From the NCBI RefSeq assembly GCF_963678635.1, contig NW_026971138.1, forward strand, positions 1-36,648: 36,648 nt of DNA, written 5' to 3'. Position 1 is the first letter of the stretch. Each line of letters starts with the position of its first letter. The notes under the pieces are model-generated. The model worked only from the letters and a program-made list of their open reading frames with translations. It was not told the DNA's origin and made no database searches. Positions 9,788 through 19,834 of the stretch are shown here, one piece after another. A program made the position numbers and the translations under genes. The DNA comes from Symsagittifera roscoffensis (taxonomy: Eukaryota; Xenacoelomorpha; Acoela; Convolutidae).

Positions 9788-11948
9788 ATTGAACCTGGCA
9801 GAATTATTCTTGAGAAAGCATTAGCTCAGAATGACGAAGTCGTCATTATTGATAAAAAAGCAGATGAACCTAGAAAAATTTTACCGGAGCTGGCTTTATG
9901 TTGGGTTAGGACAGATAAAGTCAATGATAATGATGATGATAAATTGTACTTAATGATAAAGTAATCCGTAAAGCTCGCACTCAAATGGAATCTACTGCGG
10001 CTTCAAATGATTGCCTTTGTGTTTCTAGTCACTCAGAAGCTTCATCAAAATCAACAGAATCGTGGGTCAGTAAGCAAAGTTCATGAAATCACTAGCTTTT
10101 AATGAGCGCAGTAAGGAACTGCTTCTAGCGACGATCAAGCGGGAAGAATTGGAAAACAAGACGAAGCAACTTTACGGCTGAAAAAACAGGAAACCATAAC
10201 CGTAGAAAAACAGCGTCAGATTAAAGTGGAACAAAAAAAATTAAATTTGAAATTGACTGTCAAAAACAAGAATATCGTTCCCGAATAGAAAATAAATGAC
10301 ATCAAATGGAACGACTAATCGAGAAATTTTGTAAAAAAATTAACGGAAGCAAAAACTGTCGAAACAAAATGTCTCCAAGGGACTGATCAAAATCAGCATC
10401 TCGAGCTGTCTTTGTCAGTTGTCTGTCGTTCTGAAAGGGTAAGCAATTGAATTGATCTAAATGTAGAGAATCAAAAAGTACCCAAAGGGGTTCCATCGTC
10501 TCCGACGTTTGTCACAGGTATAGATGCGGAAAATTGTACCATTCAATACAGAAATAAGTCCAAAGCGGGAATTTTTCAGCGGCCATCGTCACTGAATCAG
10601 ACACTTGGTTGTGAGTAAAAAGATTACCTAAATTAACCGACTGTTTTGGCAATTTTTAATCCAGCTGTAACACAAGCTACCACTACACCAGTGTGCTGCA
10701 GCTTGTTTGTACGCCATCCTTCAACATATCACCGACAACAGCTTTGATAACGTTTTTCGAGCCGTTGGAAACTTGCCCACCATCTGCATTCCCTAGTCTG
10801 GATTTACCCCCTCATGCCAGTCTGTCACATACAGCTGCAATTTTAATCAGCGGAAATCAAAACTTGCTGCCACATAATGTGTAGAGCAACCCGTTCAGCG
10901 GACAGTCTGCCGTCATTAGTCAAACCAACGTGCCACTACTGTCCCAGTGGACACCCGGAACCACCCAATGTGTCTTTGGTGTAATAAGTGATGGTAAAAC
11001 AAATCCGTCAGTTGGTGTTTTTTCCATCCGTGATGCCAAATTGTTGGCATCAGTTTGCGCCCGTATCAAGTGGTGGTACCGTTTAATTTGCTTTAATCAA
11101 CAACAACGCATCAGCTGAAAACATTTACGAATATCAGCAGCACCTTTTTACAGCTAATCCAGGCAACACATAGCCTTCGTTGCATCCAGTTCCTCAGCCG
11201 CAAGCCGTGACATTAAATGACTTAGTCGAAGCTTTGCCAGTCTCGTAGAAGGACCTATTCCCAAATGGTAGCTGGCCCAGTACGATGGCAATCCGCTCCA
11301 GTGGCTCGAATGGTTCGGCCAGTTTTGAAGCACTTTAGACGCAGCCTCTTTGATCGATGATATGAAGTTAGCCTAATTAAAAACCATATTCATTGGAAAA
11401 GCTAATTCAACCGTAGCAGATTTCGCACACAGTGGAAGAAAAAATATGGATGCCCTGAAAACTTTAGAAAAAAAAATTTTTACTGCCACAAAACGAAGTT
11501 ACAGCCCAACTTGATAAATTGTCGAGTTTCCTACATCTGAGAATTCATAACTGTGAGAAAATCAATTGCTTGATGACAATTCCCAGCCTGGTGGCAGTTT
11601 GTAGGTCTAACGACTGTGAAGAAGATCTAAAAAGCATCTCTTCAATGAACCAAGCCTTTTGCGAAATTACCACCAATCATAGAATCGTGGTCGCTTTTTT
11701 TGGTGATATAGAATTGGTCACGCGCCAATTTAATTGACTTTAACCGTTGATTAAGGGACAAAGCAGAGGCCCACGAGCAAATAAAAAATGTGTCCAAAAA
11801 TTCCAAAGTTGGAGAGCCATCCAAACTAAAGCTGCTACAAGACTTTTTGCCTCGACAACTAGAGTCGAGAAAAAGTTCGAGGATCCATTGATTTGCACGT
11901 TTGTTTGATTTGCATCCGTTTATAAATTTCTCAAATTGCAAAAAATGG
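9788..11948 (+). pseudogene. gag: Decayed BEL/Pao LTR retrotransposon gag region
   Basis: Gag packages retrotransposon RNA into cytoplasmic particles. This copy is broken. In order it shows an acidic segment (9,788-9,961, DKKADEPRK, DNDDDK); a charged coiled-coil-like stretch (10,083-10,286) split over two overlapping frames; Ser/Pro-rich sequence; the SQTNVPLLSQWTP block (about 10,930-11,118); NEYQQHLF-like sequence leading to PQPQAVTLNDLVEALP (about 11,150-11,240); the DUF1759-type core; and a possible zinc-knuckle remnant (about 11,900-11,945). At least three frame changes and numerous stops are present. No protease, reverse transcriptase or integrase follows, because another repeat family begins at about 11,978. 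The middle of this copy is the source of the 1.21-kb tandem units. Family assignment comes from recognising the DUF1759 pattern, not from a search. Confidence 0.7.
11260..11840 (+). pseudogene. DUF1759-type core of the gag remnant
   Basis: The frame from 11,260 reads PKW, stop, LAQYDGNPLQWLEWFGQF, stop, then STLDAASLIDDMKLA and LKTIFIGKANSTVADFAHSG with one further stop between, then DALKTLEKK. This order (Phe/Tyr-Asp-Gly-Asn-Pro-Leu...Trp, then Leu-Lys...Gly-Lys-Ala) is the signature of DUF1759 in BEL/Pao gag. Near 11,475 the frame shifts. QLDKLSSFLHLRIHN and EEDLKSISSMNQAFCE follow in the frame open until 11,737. Another frame gives WSRANLIDFN, stop, RDKAEAHEQIKN to about 11,840. Each stop is one base away from a sense codon, as expected of a neutral relic. 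Confidence 0.75.
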
Positions 11949-11977
11949 GTATAATTTATCTTGATTTTTTAAATTTT

Positions 11978-12480
11978 TATTCCGACTTTCTAAGAAAACG
12001 GAATGTTTGTTGGGTTCGTTTTTTATTCAGTCAATTTACGGCAATTGAAATGATATTTTTTAATAACAATTTTTCAAACTGCATTAAAAATATTGACTCC
12101 CGGAAATCAAATGTAAAAAAGCGTTTTACCTGTTATTGTTTTTTGCAAAGTTCTGGGTTTTCGAGACTAGATCATTTGGCCATGCTCTGGACTAATTTCT
12201 GCGCGCTTTGAAATTTTTTTCACAATGCTGAAAACGAAATGCTAAATATTTTTGCAACGCGATTTATCCCGCACAACAAAATCGTTCGAAATTGAATTGA
12301 GGCTAGCTAATCCATAATAATATTCTCGTACGACCCAATTTTTCACACTTGATCTTTGAGCTTGTTCGAAATTTATATTTTTTATTAAATTAGTTTCGCA
12401 AAAACTATTCGATATGGATTTAAAGGGCAGGGAGAGCCTTCAGGGCTTTGCGTTAAAATACGAACAGTCTTAAAAACGAA
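11978..12480 (+). mobile_element. Old, degenerate two-hairpin (2HP) copy
   Basis: Begins TTCCGACTTTC at about 11,980 with a decayed partner AAAACGGAA, then follows the 2HP order: TTGCAAAGTTCTGGG, CATTTGGCC, a GCGCGC remnant near 12,200, and the Q end GGGCTTTGCGTTAAAATACG-AACAGTCTT at 12,447-12,474. Divergence is much higher than in other copies. It sits directly against the end of the gag remnant. Confidence 0.5.
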
Positions 12481-13165
12481 TCTCAATTTGCGAGTCTGTT
12501 TGAATTGAGTTTCTAATTTCAATTCACAGTTTCTTGGTTTTCGTTACATCTGATCTCTGGATTTTTTTGTATTACCTTGCAGTGTAAGAAAGCTTGCGTA
12601 ATCTGTTTTCTTTTACGAGAGCTTCTTTCCTTCATCTTTGTGACTCGTCAAGAAGCATTTAATACCATTAACCTAAAGGTTAGTTTTTCGAAACCGATAT
12701 TGTTTTTGTGAATACATTTATCAATTGGCTCTCTTTCTTTGTTCATCAACTTGTTTATTCTGATAAATTTTAGAATAATAGAGTAAAAAAGGCTTTTTGC
12801 ACTCAGAATTTGTACGCTGACTAATAAAGCTACAAGAAATTCAGATTCTTATAATTTATCCTGCTTAAGTTGATCTAAAAACTTATTTTTGTTTCAAAAA
12901 GTTTCTTTGAATCAGTTTTGTTTTTCTGGTTTCTTATTTTTAGTACGGTTCTTAAGTATTTCATGGGTCTTCATTATCATCTTTTGTGATATACTTGCTA
13001 GGTTTTCTCGGAGGAAACAGTTATTTGTGAACATTTTCAACCAATCTGTATATATAAACACAAGGCTGCTCATATATCAGGGCAAAGATCTGAATGATCC
13101 GATGCAGTTAAAATCATTTAGAAGTTTTTCTTGGATAAAAATTGACGAAATAACCAAAAAAAAAA
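12481..13165. other. AT-rich stretch with one decayed 2HP end
   Basis: No gene is seen. Near 13,074-13,112 a - strand, heavily mutated Q end of 2HP is visible (ATATCAGGGCAAAG-ATCTGAATG-ATCCGATGCAG). It explains the end of the open frame at 12,889-13,170, which has no recognisable domain. The rest is not repeated in the window. Confidence 0.5.
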
Positions 13166-13167
13166 TT

Positions 13168-13451
13168 TAGATTTTCTCCCGACTTTCTAAACAAAAGTAA
13201 CATAATATTTGTGATCGGGGTGGTTTGTTTTTCTTCAGAAAAGTCTCGACATTTTAGCTAGCCGTTTTTGACGTTATTTTTTCATCTCAATAAAAAAAAA
13301 CATTTCACATAAGATTATTTTTTGTAAAGTTATGGCGACATAAACATTTTTGGCCAATTTGGTACAATAAACGCTTGTTCGTGGTATTAACGCGTAAGGT
13401 GAGATTTAGTCCGCCTTAAAATCAATCCAAAATGGTTGAGGGAATCTTTTT
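13168..13451 (+). mobile_element. Degenerate P half of a 2HP element
   Basis: Follows the P order in diverged form: CCGACTTTCTAAAC-AAAAGTAACATAAT, GGGGTGGTTTG, TTTTCTTCAGA, GCTAGCCGTTTTTGACG, GTAAAGTTATGG, TTTTGGCCAATTTGG, a CGCTTGTTCGTGGTATTAACGCGT version of the central CpG-rich hairpin, and CCAAAATGGTTGAG. It lacks a Q half; the next element starts at 13,452. Confidence 0.6.
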
Positions 13452-13980
13452 GTTCCGACTTTCGATACTAAAGTAACGGAATATTTGTGCTCGAGGTGGG
13501 TTTTTTTTCTTCAGACAAATTTCGACTTATTAACTAGCCATTTTTGACAGAATTTTTTTATATCATTCAAAAGGTATTGTTGTCCTGAGCTGAAAATTGA
13601 AAATATTTTTCATCTGTGATCATTTTTTGTTAAGTTATGAAGGTTTAAAGATTACCATTTTGACCATTTTGACCAATTTGGGACAATTAACGCGCGATAT
13701 AATTCGCGCTATTAACGCGTAAAGGGAGATTTAACCCGTCTTACGAATCGTTCCAAATTGGTTGAACGAAGCTTATCTGCCATAATTGGTTTGTTACAAG
13801 GAACGCAATCTATTTTTTGTATTTTATATCCGTGTGGGGGGTTGATTTTCATAAAAATTTTCATTAAAAAATTTTCGTTTTATTTTATTTCATTTAATTT
13901 TTTATTGTTTTTACTGCTTCTCCATAAACCTTAAAAGGCAGTCTGAACATTCAGGGCTTCGCCCTGATACGAGCAGTCTT
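13452..13980 (+). mobile_element. Full-length 2HP element (+ orientation)
   Basis: Reference copy of 529 bases. The P end is GTTCCGACTTTCG-ATA-CTAAAGTAACGGAA (one stem pair lost). It is followed by GTGCTCG-AGGTGGG, a T-run with CTTCAGAC, AACTAGCCATTTTTGAC, GAGCTGAAAA and CCAATTTGGGACAATTAACG. Next come the CpG-rich inverted repeat TCGCGCG/CGCGC (here CGCGCGATATAATTCGCGC) and the outer partner CCAAATTGG at about 13,770. An AT-rich Q half ends in GGCAGTC, CAGGGCTTCGCCCTG and ATACGAGCAGTCTT. No open frame, RNA-polymerase-III box pair, target duplication or canonical Helitron end was identified. It is probably a non-autonomous element; class unknown. Confidence 0.75.
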
Positions 13981-14179
13981 GTTTGTCATATGTGATTTGT
14001 TACCAGGAGCAAAATCTATTGCACATTACATAGCGTGTGTTGGATGATTTTCAAAAGAAGAAGTCTCGAATTTATTTTTTTAAATTTTTTTTTATTACAT
14101 TTAATTTGTTGTTATTGCTCCATAGACCTTCAAAGGCAGTCGAAACATTCAGGGCTTCCTCGTGATACGCGCAGTCTTG
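13981..14179 (+). mobile_element. Q-half-only 2HP copy
   Basis: Corresponds to the second half of 2HP, starting at the GATTTGTTACCAGGAGCAAA segment and ending GGCAGTCGAAACATTCAGGG-CTTCCTCGTGATACGCGCAG. The terminal hairpin is disrupted (GGGCTTCC-TCG). It follows the full copy directly. The same full-plus-half arrangement occurs inverted at 18,316-19,035 and 19,117-19,834. Confidence 0.65.
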
Positions 14180-14272
14180 TTTCAAGTTTTTCTTCATTTT
14201 ACCCCCCCCCCCCCCCTACGTTATATAAATTAGGAAGGTTGAGTTTAACTTCTCATATTATTGTTCCGACTT
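14180..14272. repeat. Linker with 15-base poly-C tract
   Basis: A C15 run at 14,202-14,216 is followed by TACGTTATATAAATTAGGAAG and GAGTTTAACTTCTC. Inverted copies of this linker lie at 18,225-18,315 (G12 then AGGGG) and 19,036-19,116 (G12), which shows that the tract length is unstable between copies. Confidence 0.8.
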
Positions 14273-14672
14273 TCGATACGAAAGTAACGGAATATTTGTG
14301 CTCGGGGTGGGTTTTTTTTTTCTTCAGACAAAATTCGACTTTTTAACTAGCCATTTTGACGGAATTTTTTTTATATCATTCGAAAGGTATTGTTGTCTTG
14401 AGCTCAAATTTGAAAAGATATTTGACCTGTGACCATTTTTCGTACAGTTACGGGGGTTTTGAGATTGCCATTTTGGCCAATTTGGGACATTTAACGCGCC
14501 ATATATTTCGCGCTTTTAACGCGTGAGCAGAGAGTTAATCTGTCTTAAAATCTATAGAATTTTTTTTTTCATTTTGTTTTATTTCATTTAATTTTTGAAA
14601 TGTTATTACTGCTCCATAAACCTTGAAAGGCAGTCGGAAGATTCTGGGCTTTGCCCTGATACGAGCATTCTT
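14273..14672 (+). mobile_element. 2HP element with internal deletion (+ orientation)
   Basis: The P half is well preserved, with a perfect ACTTTCG-ATA-CGAAAGT stem inside TTCCG/CGGAA at 14,274-14,302. The P half reaches the CpG-rich inverted repeat near 14,490-14,522 and then jumps near 14,555 to the A/T-rich part of Q. The terminal hairpin is CTGGGC-TTT-GCCCTG with one mismatch. Total length is about 400 bases. Confidence 0.7.
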
Positions 14673-15558
14673 GTTTCAATAGGAATCAATTGCTGGCCTC
14701 AATTCAATTTACAACGCCTTGATTTGTTGCTTACGCTTGTTATAACAACGCAATACATCAAGCGTTACTTATACCAAATTGATCAAGCTAGCAATTTTCA
14801 AATACCCATAACTACACAAAAATGATGACTGGAATTTTTTTTTATATTTGAGCTCATAACAACATCTTGAAGGTACGAAACTTCTGTCAAAATGTTTAGT
14901 TAAAATACCACAATAGTGAATGGATAAAAAACCACTGGGAACAATAACTGAAATGATTTCGGAGCTGATTTTTAGTTTATAAATCTGAGGGTTTCTGTGA
15001 TCTTTCAATTTATGGATTATTGCATAGTAAAGTCAGACTTATTAAAATGTCCTTTTCGTTCCACGCAATTAATAAAAATTAACGGATCTTATTATAGCAC
15101 TTGAGTTACAAATTCTCTCCCCATTAAAAGACTAATTCAGCAATTCAGCGTATGCAACAACTTTTTTTTCTAACGAATTTTCCATCCCCGCGTTCCTATC
15201 GCAAAAAAGCGGATGGACAGTTCACCAGATCCAAGTTTATTCAGGGAAAACTGATCATTCCGATCTCAAAACAGATTTTTGACCATTTCGACACATAAAA
15301 ACCGTGTCAAAAGTCTAACCGACAAAAACAAAGCATTTAGATGCTCAAGTTTACCGATATTGACTTGGTAGCAACGGGATTTAGCTTCAGGGTCACAACA
15401 TCGTTAAACATACAGGCTTCAAGTGCCTACCCGCAGATAATCACACAAGCACCCCCGTTCTTAAATATATATCTCTATTCTGTATTCTACCATACAAGGC
15501 CTTTATCAAAAAACCCCAGCCCTGCAAATGTTAGAATTGAAGTAGTTTCAATTGAATA
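14673..15558. other. Single-copy AT-rich stretch, no gene seen
   Basis: About 890 bases with no other copy in the window. Short open frames exist (for example 15,341-15,571, 76 codons, +) but have no recognisable motif or repeat-independent support. It lies inside the spacer of the large inverted repeat, next to the 16-bp minisatellite. Confidence 0.5.
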
Positions 15559-16052
15559 CAATCAGTTTTGAATGTAAGCAGTTTTGAATGTAAGCAGTTT
15601 TGAAAGTAAGCAGTTTTGAATGTAAGCAGTTTTGAATGGAAATTAAGTGTAAGCTGTTTTATATGTAAGCAGTTGTGAATGCAAGCAGTTTTTAATGTAA
15701 GCAGTTTTGAACGGAAATTGATTGTAAGATGTTTTATATGTGAGCAGTTTTGAAAGTAAGCAGTTTTGAATGTAAGCAGTTTTGAATGTAAGCAGTTTTA
15801 AATAGAAATTGAATGTAAGCACTTTTGAATGCAGGCAGTTTTGAATGTTAGCAGTTTTGAATGGAAATTGAGAGTAAGCAATTTCGTATGTAAGCAGTTT
15901 TGAATGGGGGAAGTTTTGAATGCAAGCAATTTTGAACGTGAGCAGTTTTGAATGGAAATTGAAAATAAGCAGCTTTGTATGCAAGCAGTTTTGAATGTAA
16001 GTAGTTTTGAATGAAAGCAGTTTTGAAAGGAAATTGAATGTAAGCAGTTTTT
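15559..16052. repeat. 16-bp minisatellite, array 1 (longest)
   Basis: Consensus TGTAAGCAGTTTTGAA, about 30 units, regularly interrupted by a shorter TGGAAATTGA(G/A) segment that marks a higher-order unit of three to five monomers. Because 16 is not a multiple of three and the unit lacks stops on the - strand, all three - strand frames are open and encode phase-shifted versions of FKTAYIQNCLHSKLLT. The 139-codon frame at 15,643-16,062 is one of these. Array 1 is followed by block S. Confidence 0.95.
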
Positions 16053-16672
16053 TATTTTTCATTCATACATTAAACCTGTGCAACCTGAAAAAAAAACCTT
16101 TTTAAAAATTTGGCGGAGGGTAGCATTTTTGACTGCGAAGTGAAAAAATGATGTGTTAACAAGAAATTTTTAGCTAGTCATCAAATAAAGACCAGAAATT
16201 GGCGAGGTTTTGTTGTTCCAACGAATGAAAAGTTGTTCTTGACTTTTTTCCAACACAAAATCAGTTTCAAAAAATGATAAGAATTGCTGCTATGTTGCAC
16301 CATAATGAGGCACTTTCAGCCAAAATTTAAATCAAATCAAAAAATTTAAAAATTTTTTTTCAGTCGTGAAAAACTGGTTGGAAGTTTTTGATTTTGGACT
16401 TATTTCGAGCCAAAAAAGAAAGCGAGCAATTTGTATGAGGGCAAATTTAACATTGTTTGCACAGCTTCGTAGCAAAATTTTCTTGCTAAAGTTCTTTTTT
16501 CAGCTGAAGAAATTTTTTGCTATTGCACAGCTAGAGCGACTCCTGTTATTTTTGCTGAAGATGTCTGCAATAATGACATTTGTTCCAACGATAATGACAT
16601 TTGCAATTTATTTTGCCAACATTGTTTTCTGAGTAATTTATGATACTGCTCCATAATACTGCTCCAATTAGT
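16053..16672. repeat. Block S, copy 1
   Basis: About 620 bases after the minisatellite, also present at 23,391, 25,013, 26,623 and 34,674. It starts CATTCATACATTAAACCTGTG and ends near GATACTGCTCCAATTAGTACTCG. Near its end a 12-base motif TAATGACATTTG is repeated directly (16,574 and 16,598). A + strand frame beginning KNWLEVFDFGLISSQKR is open for 85-119 codons in some copies, but indels change its C-terminal half between copies and no domain is seen. I do not call a gene. Confidence 0.8.
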
Positions 16673-17873
16673 ACTCGTTTTTTTTCAAAAAAAATCGGTT
16701 TCTTTCCTTAATCTTCCATTTGAAACCTTAATTCGAAAAAATCCATAAAGAAGGCATAGGCAAAAAATGAGAGCAAAACACTTAACTCAAAGTATGCGAA
16801 CGTCAAAATGGATGAATCAAGAAGCTGAAAAACTTGATTTTTCATTAAAAAAAAGAGACAGAAATAAAACAGAAAACCATTAATTTTTTTAAATGTTTTT
16901 TTTCTCGAAAAAGGAAAACCAAAACATACACAAAAAAACATAGTTCCTTCTCAGTGGTTGGAACAGTAGCTTAAAACTAAACTGTCTACTTGTATGTTTA
17001 CTCGACTAAATTCGTGAAAAATAGCCCCGACAAACAATGCAATCATCGCCATATTTTAGCCCTAGGTTTAATAAAATAATTCCATAACTTTAACGAAAAA
17101 ATCTTCCTTGTGGAATCACAACGCAAAAAATCATCTATATCTTAAGTTTATTTGACTGTTGAAATAGTCAAAACTATTGAGAAAATGATGCCCCTCGTCG
17201 TAACAGTTACTAAATTAATGCTAAATTAAATTTGTTTTGTATTAGTTTTGTTTTAAATTTATTTTCTTTTTGTTTTAAATTTTGGTTTTGAGCATGTGGA
17301 ATTTATATCTTCGCTCTGACACATTAAGAATTAGCATCTTACGAGTTTCCTTAGTGAAAAAAAAGCAATGCAAGAAATCTTTTTAAATGTCAGTTCTAAA
17401 AAAACTTTAGAAAGCAAATACCTAAAACATCTAAAAGAAATCGATAAAAAACAAGTTTAAGAGCAAACATTTTTGGAGCAAAATGTTTGTATACAATTGA
17501 TTTTTTATATGTTTTGTACCTCAGCGCAAAAAGCAAACATCAGCACGAATTGATAATCAAGATAATCGCAATATTAACACTACATAATATTTATTTAGAT
17601 TGATTAAATATTCTATTTATCATGTAATAATTCTGTATTTAATTTGTACAAAATCTGTATTTCATCCACGTAAAGTTTGCATACGATTTTTTGATAATTT
17701 AAAAAAGCTGTGTACCTAATTGTACAAAAAAATCTATTTTGACTCAATTGACACCAGTGTTATTGAATTTTCTAACCAGTTCACTCCAGTATGAAATGCA
17801 ATAGTAAAGTTTGAAAGTTGATATAATGGATTTAATAGTTTTTGAAATTTGTTGTTTGGTTTTTAAAAAAAAC
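16673..17873. repeat. Block T, copy 1
   Basis: Homologous to 27,241-28,367 from AATGAGAGCAAAACACTTAA onward, about 94% identical by eye over the compared part. The first about 95 bases (16,673-16,765) are absent from the second copy. An open frame there (MRAKHLTQSMRTSKW..., copy 2 at 27,209-27,451) is frameshifted in this copy by an extra A, so it is unlikely to be constrained. T ends in a T/A run directly at a 2HP Q end. Confidence 0.8.
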
Positions 17874-18224
17874 AAGATTGCTCATATCACGGCGAAGGCC
17901 TGAATGTTCCGACTACTTTTATAAGACGTATTTAACGATTTATAAGACGTATTAAATCTCCGCTCACGCGTTAATAGCGCGAATTATATCGCGCGTTAAT
18001 TGTCCCAAATTGGTCAAAATGGCAATCTTTAAACCCCCGTAACTGTACAAAAAAGGTCACAGGTGAAATATCTTTTCAAACTTGAGCTCAAGACAACAAT
18101 ACTTTTCGAATGATATAAAAAAATTCCGTCAAAATGGCTAGTTAAAAGGTCGAACTTTGTCTGAAGAAAAAAAAACCCACCCCGAGCACAAATATTCCGT
18201 TACTTTCGTATCGAAAGTCGGAAC
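17874..18224 (-). mobile_element. 2HP element, internally deleted (- orientation)
   Basis: The Q end AAGATTGCTCATATCACGGC at 17,874 has a broken terminal hairpin and is followed almost at once by the P half. It ends with the complement of GTTCCGACTTTCG at 18,224. Most of the A/T-rich Q half is missing. The P half forms the inner end of the right inverted-repeat arm. Confidence 0.7.
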
Positions 18225-19035
18225 AATAATATGAGAAGTTAAACTCAACCTTCCTAATTTATATAAAGTAGGGGGGGGGGGGAGGGGATGGGTAAAATGA
18301 AGAAAAACTTGAAACAAGACTGCGCGTATCACGAGGAAGCCCTGAATGTTTCGACTGCCTTTGAAGGTCTATGGAGCAATAACAACAAATTAAATGTAAT
18401 AAAAAAAAATTTAAAAAAATAAATTCGAGACTTCTTCTTTTGAAAATCATCCAACACACGCTATGTAATGCGCAATAGATTTTGCTCCTGGTAACAAATC
18501 ACATATGACAAACAAGACTGCTCGTATCAGGGCGAAGCCCTGAATGTTCCGACTGCCTTTTAAGGTTTATGGAGAAGCAGTAAAAACAATAAAAAATTAA
18601 ATGAAATAAAATAAAACGAAAATTTTTTAATGAAAATTTTTATGAAAATCAACCCCCCACACGGATATAAAATACAAAAAATAGATTGCGTTCCTTGTAA
18701 CAAACCAATTATGGCAGATAAGCTTCGTTCAACCAATTTGGAACGATTTCTAAGACAGATTAACTCTACGCTTACGCGTTAATAGCGCGAAATATATGGC
18801 GCGTTAATTGTCCCAAATTGGCCAAAATGGCAATCTTTAAACCCTCATAACTTTACGAAACATGAAAACAGGTCAAATATCTTTTCAAATTTGAGCTCAA
18901 GACAACAATACCTTTCGAATGATATAAAAAAATTCCGTCAAAATGGCTAGTTAAAAAGTCGAATTTTGTCTGAAGAAAAAAAAAAACCCACCCCGAGCAC
19001 AAATATTCCGTTACTTTCGTATCGAAAGTCGGAAC
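17931..19035 (-). repeat. Right arm of large inverted repeat
   Basis: Reverse complement of 13,452-14,555 and almost exactly the same length (1,105 against 1,104 bases). It contains, in order, a P half, the poly-G linker, a Q-half copy and a full 2HP. The arm is followed by a second direct copy of the linker, half and full 2HP (19,036-19,834). Confidence 0.85.
18514..19035 (-). mobile_element. Full-length 2HP element (- orientation)
   Basis: Intact Q-end hairpin TCAGGGC-GAA-GCCCTGA near 18,528-18,544, and intact P-end hairpin ending 19,035. It is the inverted partner of 13,452-13,980. The CpG-rich centre here has GCGCGAAATATATGGCGCG. Confidence 0.75.
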
Positions 19036-19314
19036 AATAATATGAGAAGTTAAACTCAACCTTCCTAATTTATATAACGTAGGGGGGGGGGGGTAAAATG
19101 AAGAAAAACTTGAAATAAGACTGCGCGTATCACGAGGAAGCCCTGAATGTTTCAACTGCCTTTAAAGGTCTATGGAGCAATAACAACAAATTAAATGAAA
19201 TAAAAATAAATTTAAAAAAATAAATTCGAGACTTCTTCTTTTGAAAATCATCCAACACACGCCATGTAATGTGCAATAGATTTCGCTCCTGGTAATAAAT
19301 CACATATGACAAAC

Positions 19315-19834
19315 AAGACTGCTCGTATCAGGGCGAAGCCCTGAATGTTCCGACTGCCTTTTAAGGTTTATGGAGAAGCAATAAAAACAATAAAAAATTA
19401 AATGAAATAAAATAAAACGAAAATTTTTTAATGAAATTTTTTATGAAAATCATCCTCCCGCACGCCATTTAAAGTACAAAAACATAGAATTCGTTCCTTA
19501 TTACAAATCAATTATGGCAAATAAGCTTCGTTCAACCAATTTGGAACAGTTTATAAAAAGGATTAAATCTCCGCTTACGCGTTAATAGCGCGAATTATAT
19601 CGCAGGTTAATTGTCCCAAATTGGTCAAAATGGCAATCTTTAAACCCTCATAGCTTTACAAAAAATGATCACAGGTGAAATATCTTTCATTTTTAAGCTC
19701 AAGACAACAATACCTTTTGAAAGAAATAAAAAATTCCCTCAAAAATGGCTGGTTAAAAAATCGAAACTTGTCTGAAGAAAAAAAACCCACTTCGAGCACA
19801 AATATTCCGTTATTTTCGTATCGGAAGTCGGAAC
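19315..19834 (-). mobile_element. Full-length 2HP element (- orientation)
   Basis: The Q-end hairpin TCAGGGC-GAA-GCCCTGA is intact. The P-end stem has changes (TTATTTTCG/CGGAAGT) that leave two weak pairs. It borders block U at 19,835, as do the 2HP copies ending 29,385, 32,492 and 36,568. Confidence 0.75.

Larger units (their letters stand above)
13452..14555 (+). repeat. Left arm of large inverted repeat
   Basis: This 1.1-kb stretch (full 2HP, half 2HP, poly-C linker, P half) is the reverse complement of 17,931-19,035, with few mismatches over long runs, including the unusual CCACACGGATATAAAATAC segment. The arms are separated by about 3.4 kb. A transcript through both arms could fold into a long double-stranded RNA. 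Confidence 0.85.
18225..19834 (-). repeat. Two tandem 0.8-kb units (poly-G linker, half 2HP, full 2HP)
   Basis: Unit a (18,225-19,035) and unit b (19,036-19,834) share the order AATAATATGAGAAGTTAAAC, G12, AAAATGAAGAAAAACTTG, a Q-half copy, then a full 2HP. The left inverted-repeat arm holds a third, inverted unit. Unit b is more diverged toward its right end. Confidence 0.8.

Noticed and set aside
13452-13980. Helitron, SINE or hammerhead-ribozyme identity for the 2HP element
   Set aside because: A hairpin lies near one end, but no TC start or CTRR end is evident. No A/B box pair was found. The sequence CTGATAC beside the Q hairpin does not match the CTGANGA hammerhead core. Class left open.
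14035-14346. 103-codon frame and its inverted copies (for example 18,259-18,459)
   Set aside because: These run through 2HP ends and the poly-C linker, and frame and stops differ between copies.
15559-16052. CRISPR-like array
   Set aside because: Units of 16 bases are contiguous, with no unique spacers, in a eukaryotic context.
16366-16632. KNWLEVFDFGLISSQKR frame of block S as a conserved gene
   Set aside because: Similarity between copies is explained by recent duplication. Indels alter the second half and no domain is recognised.
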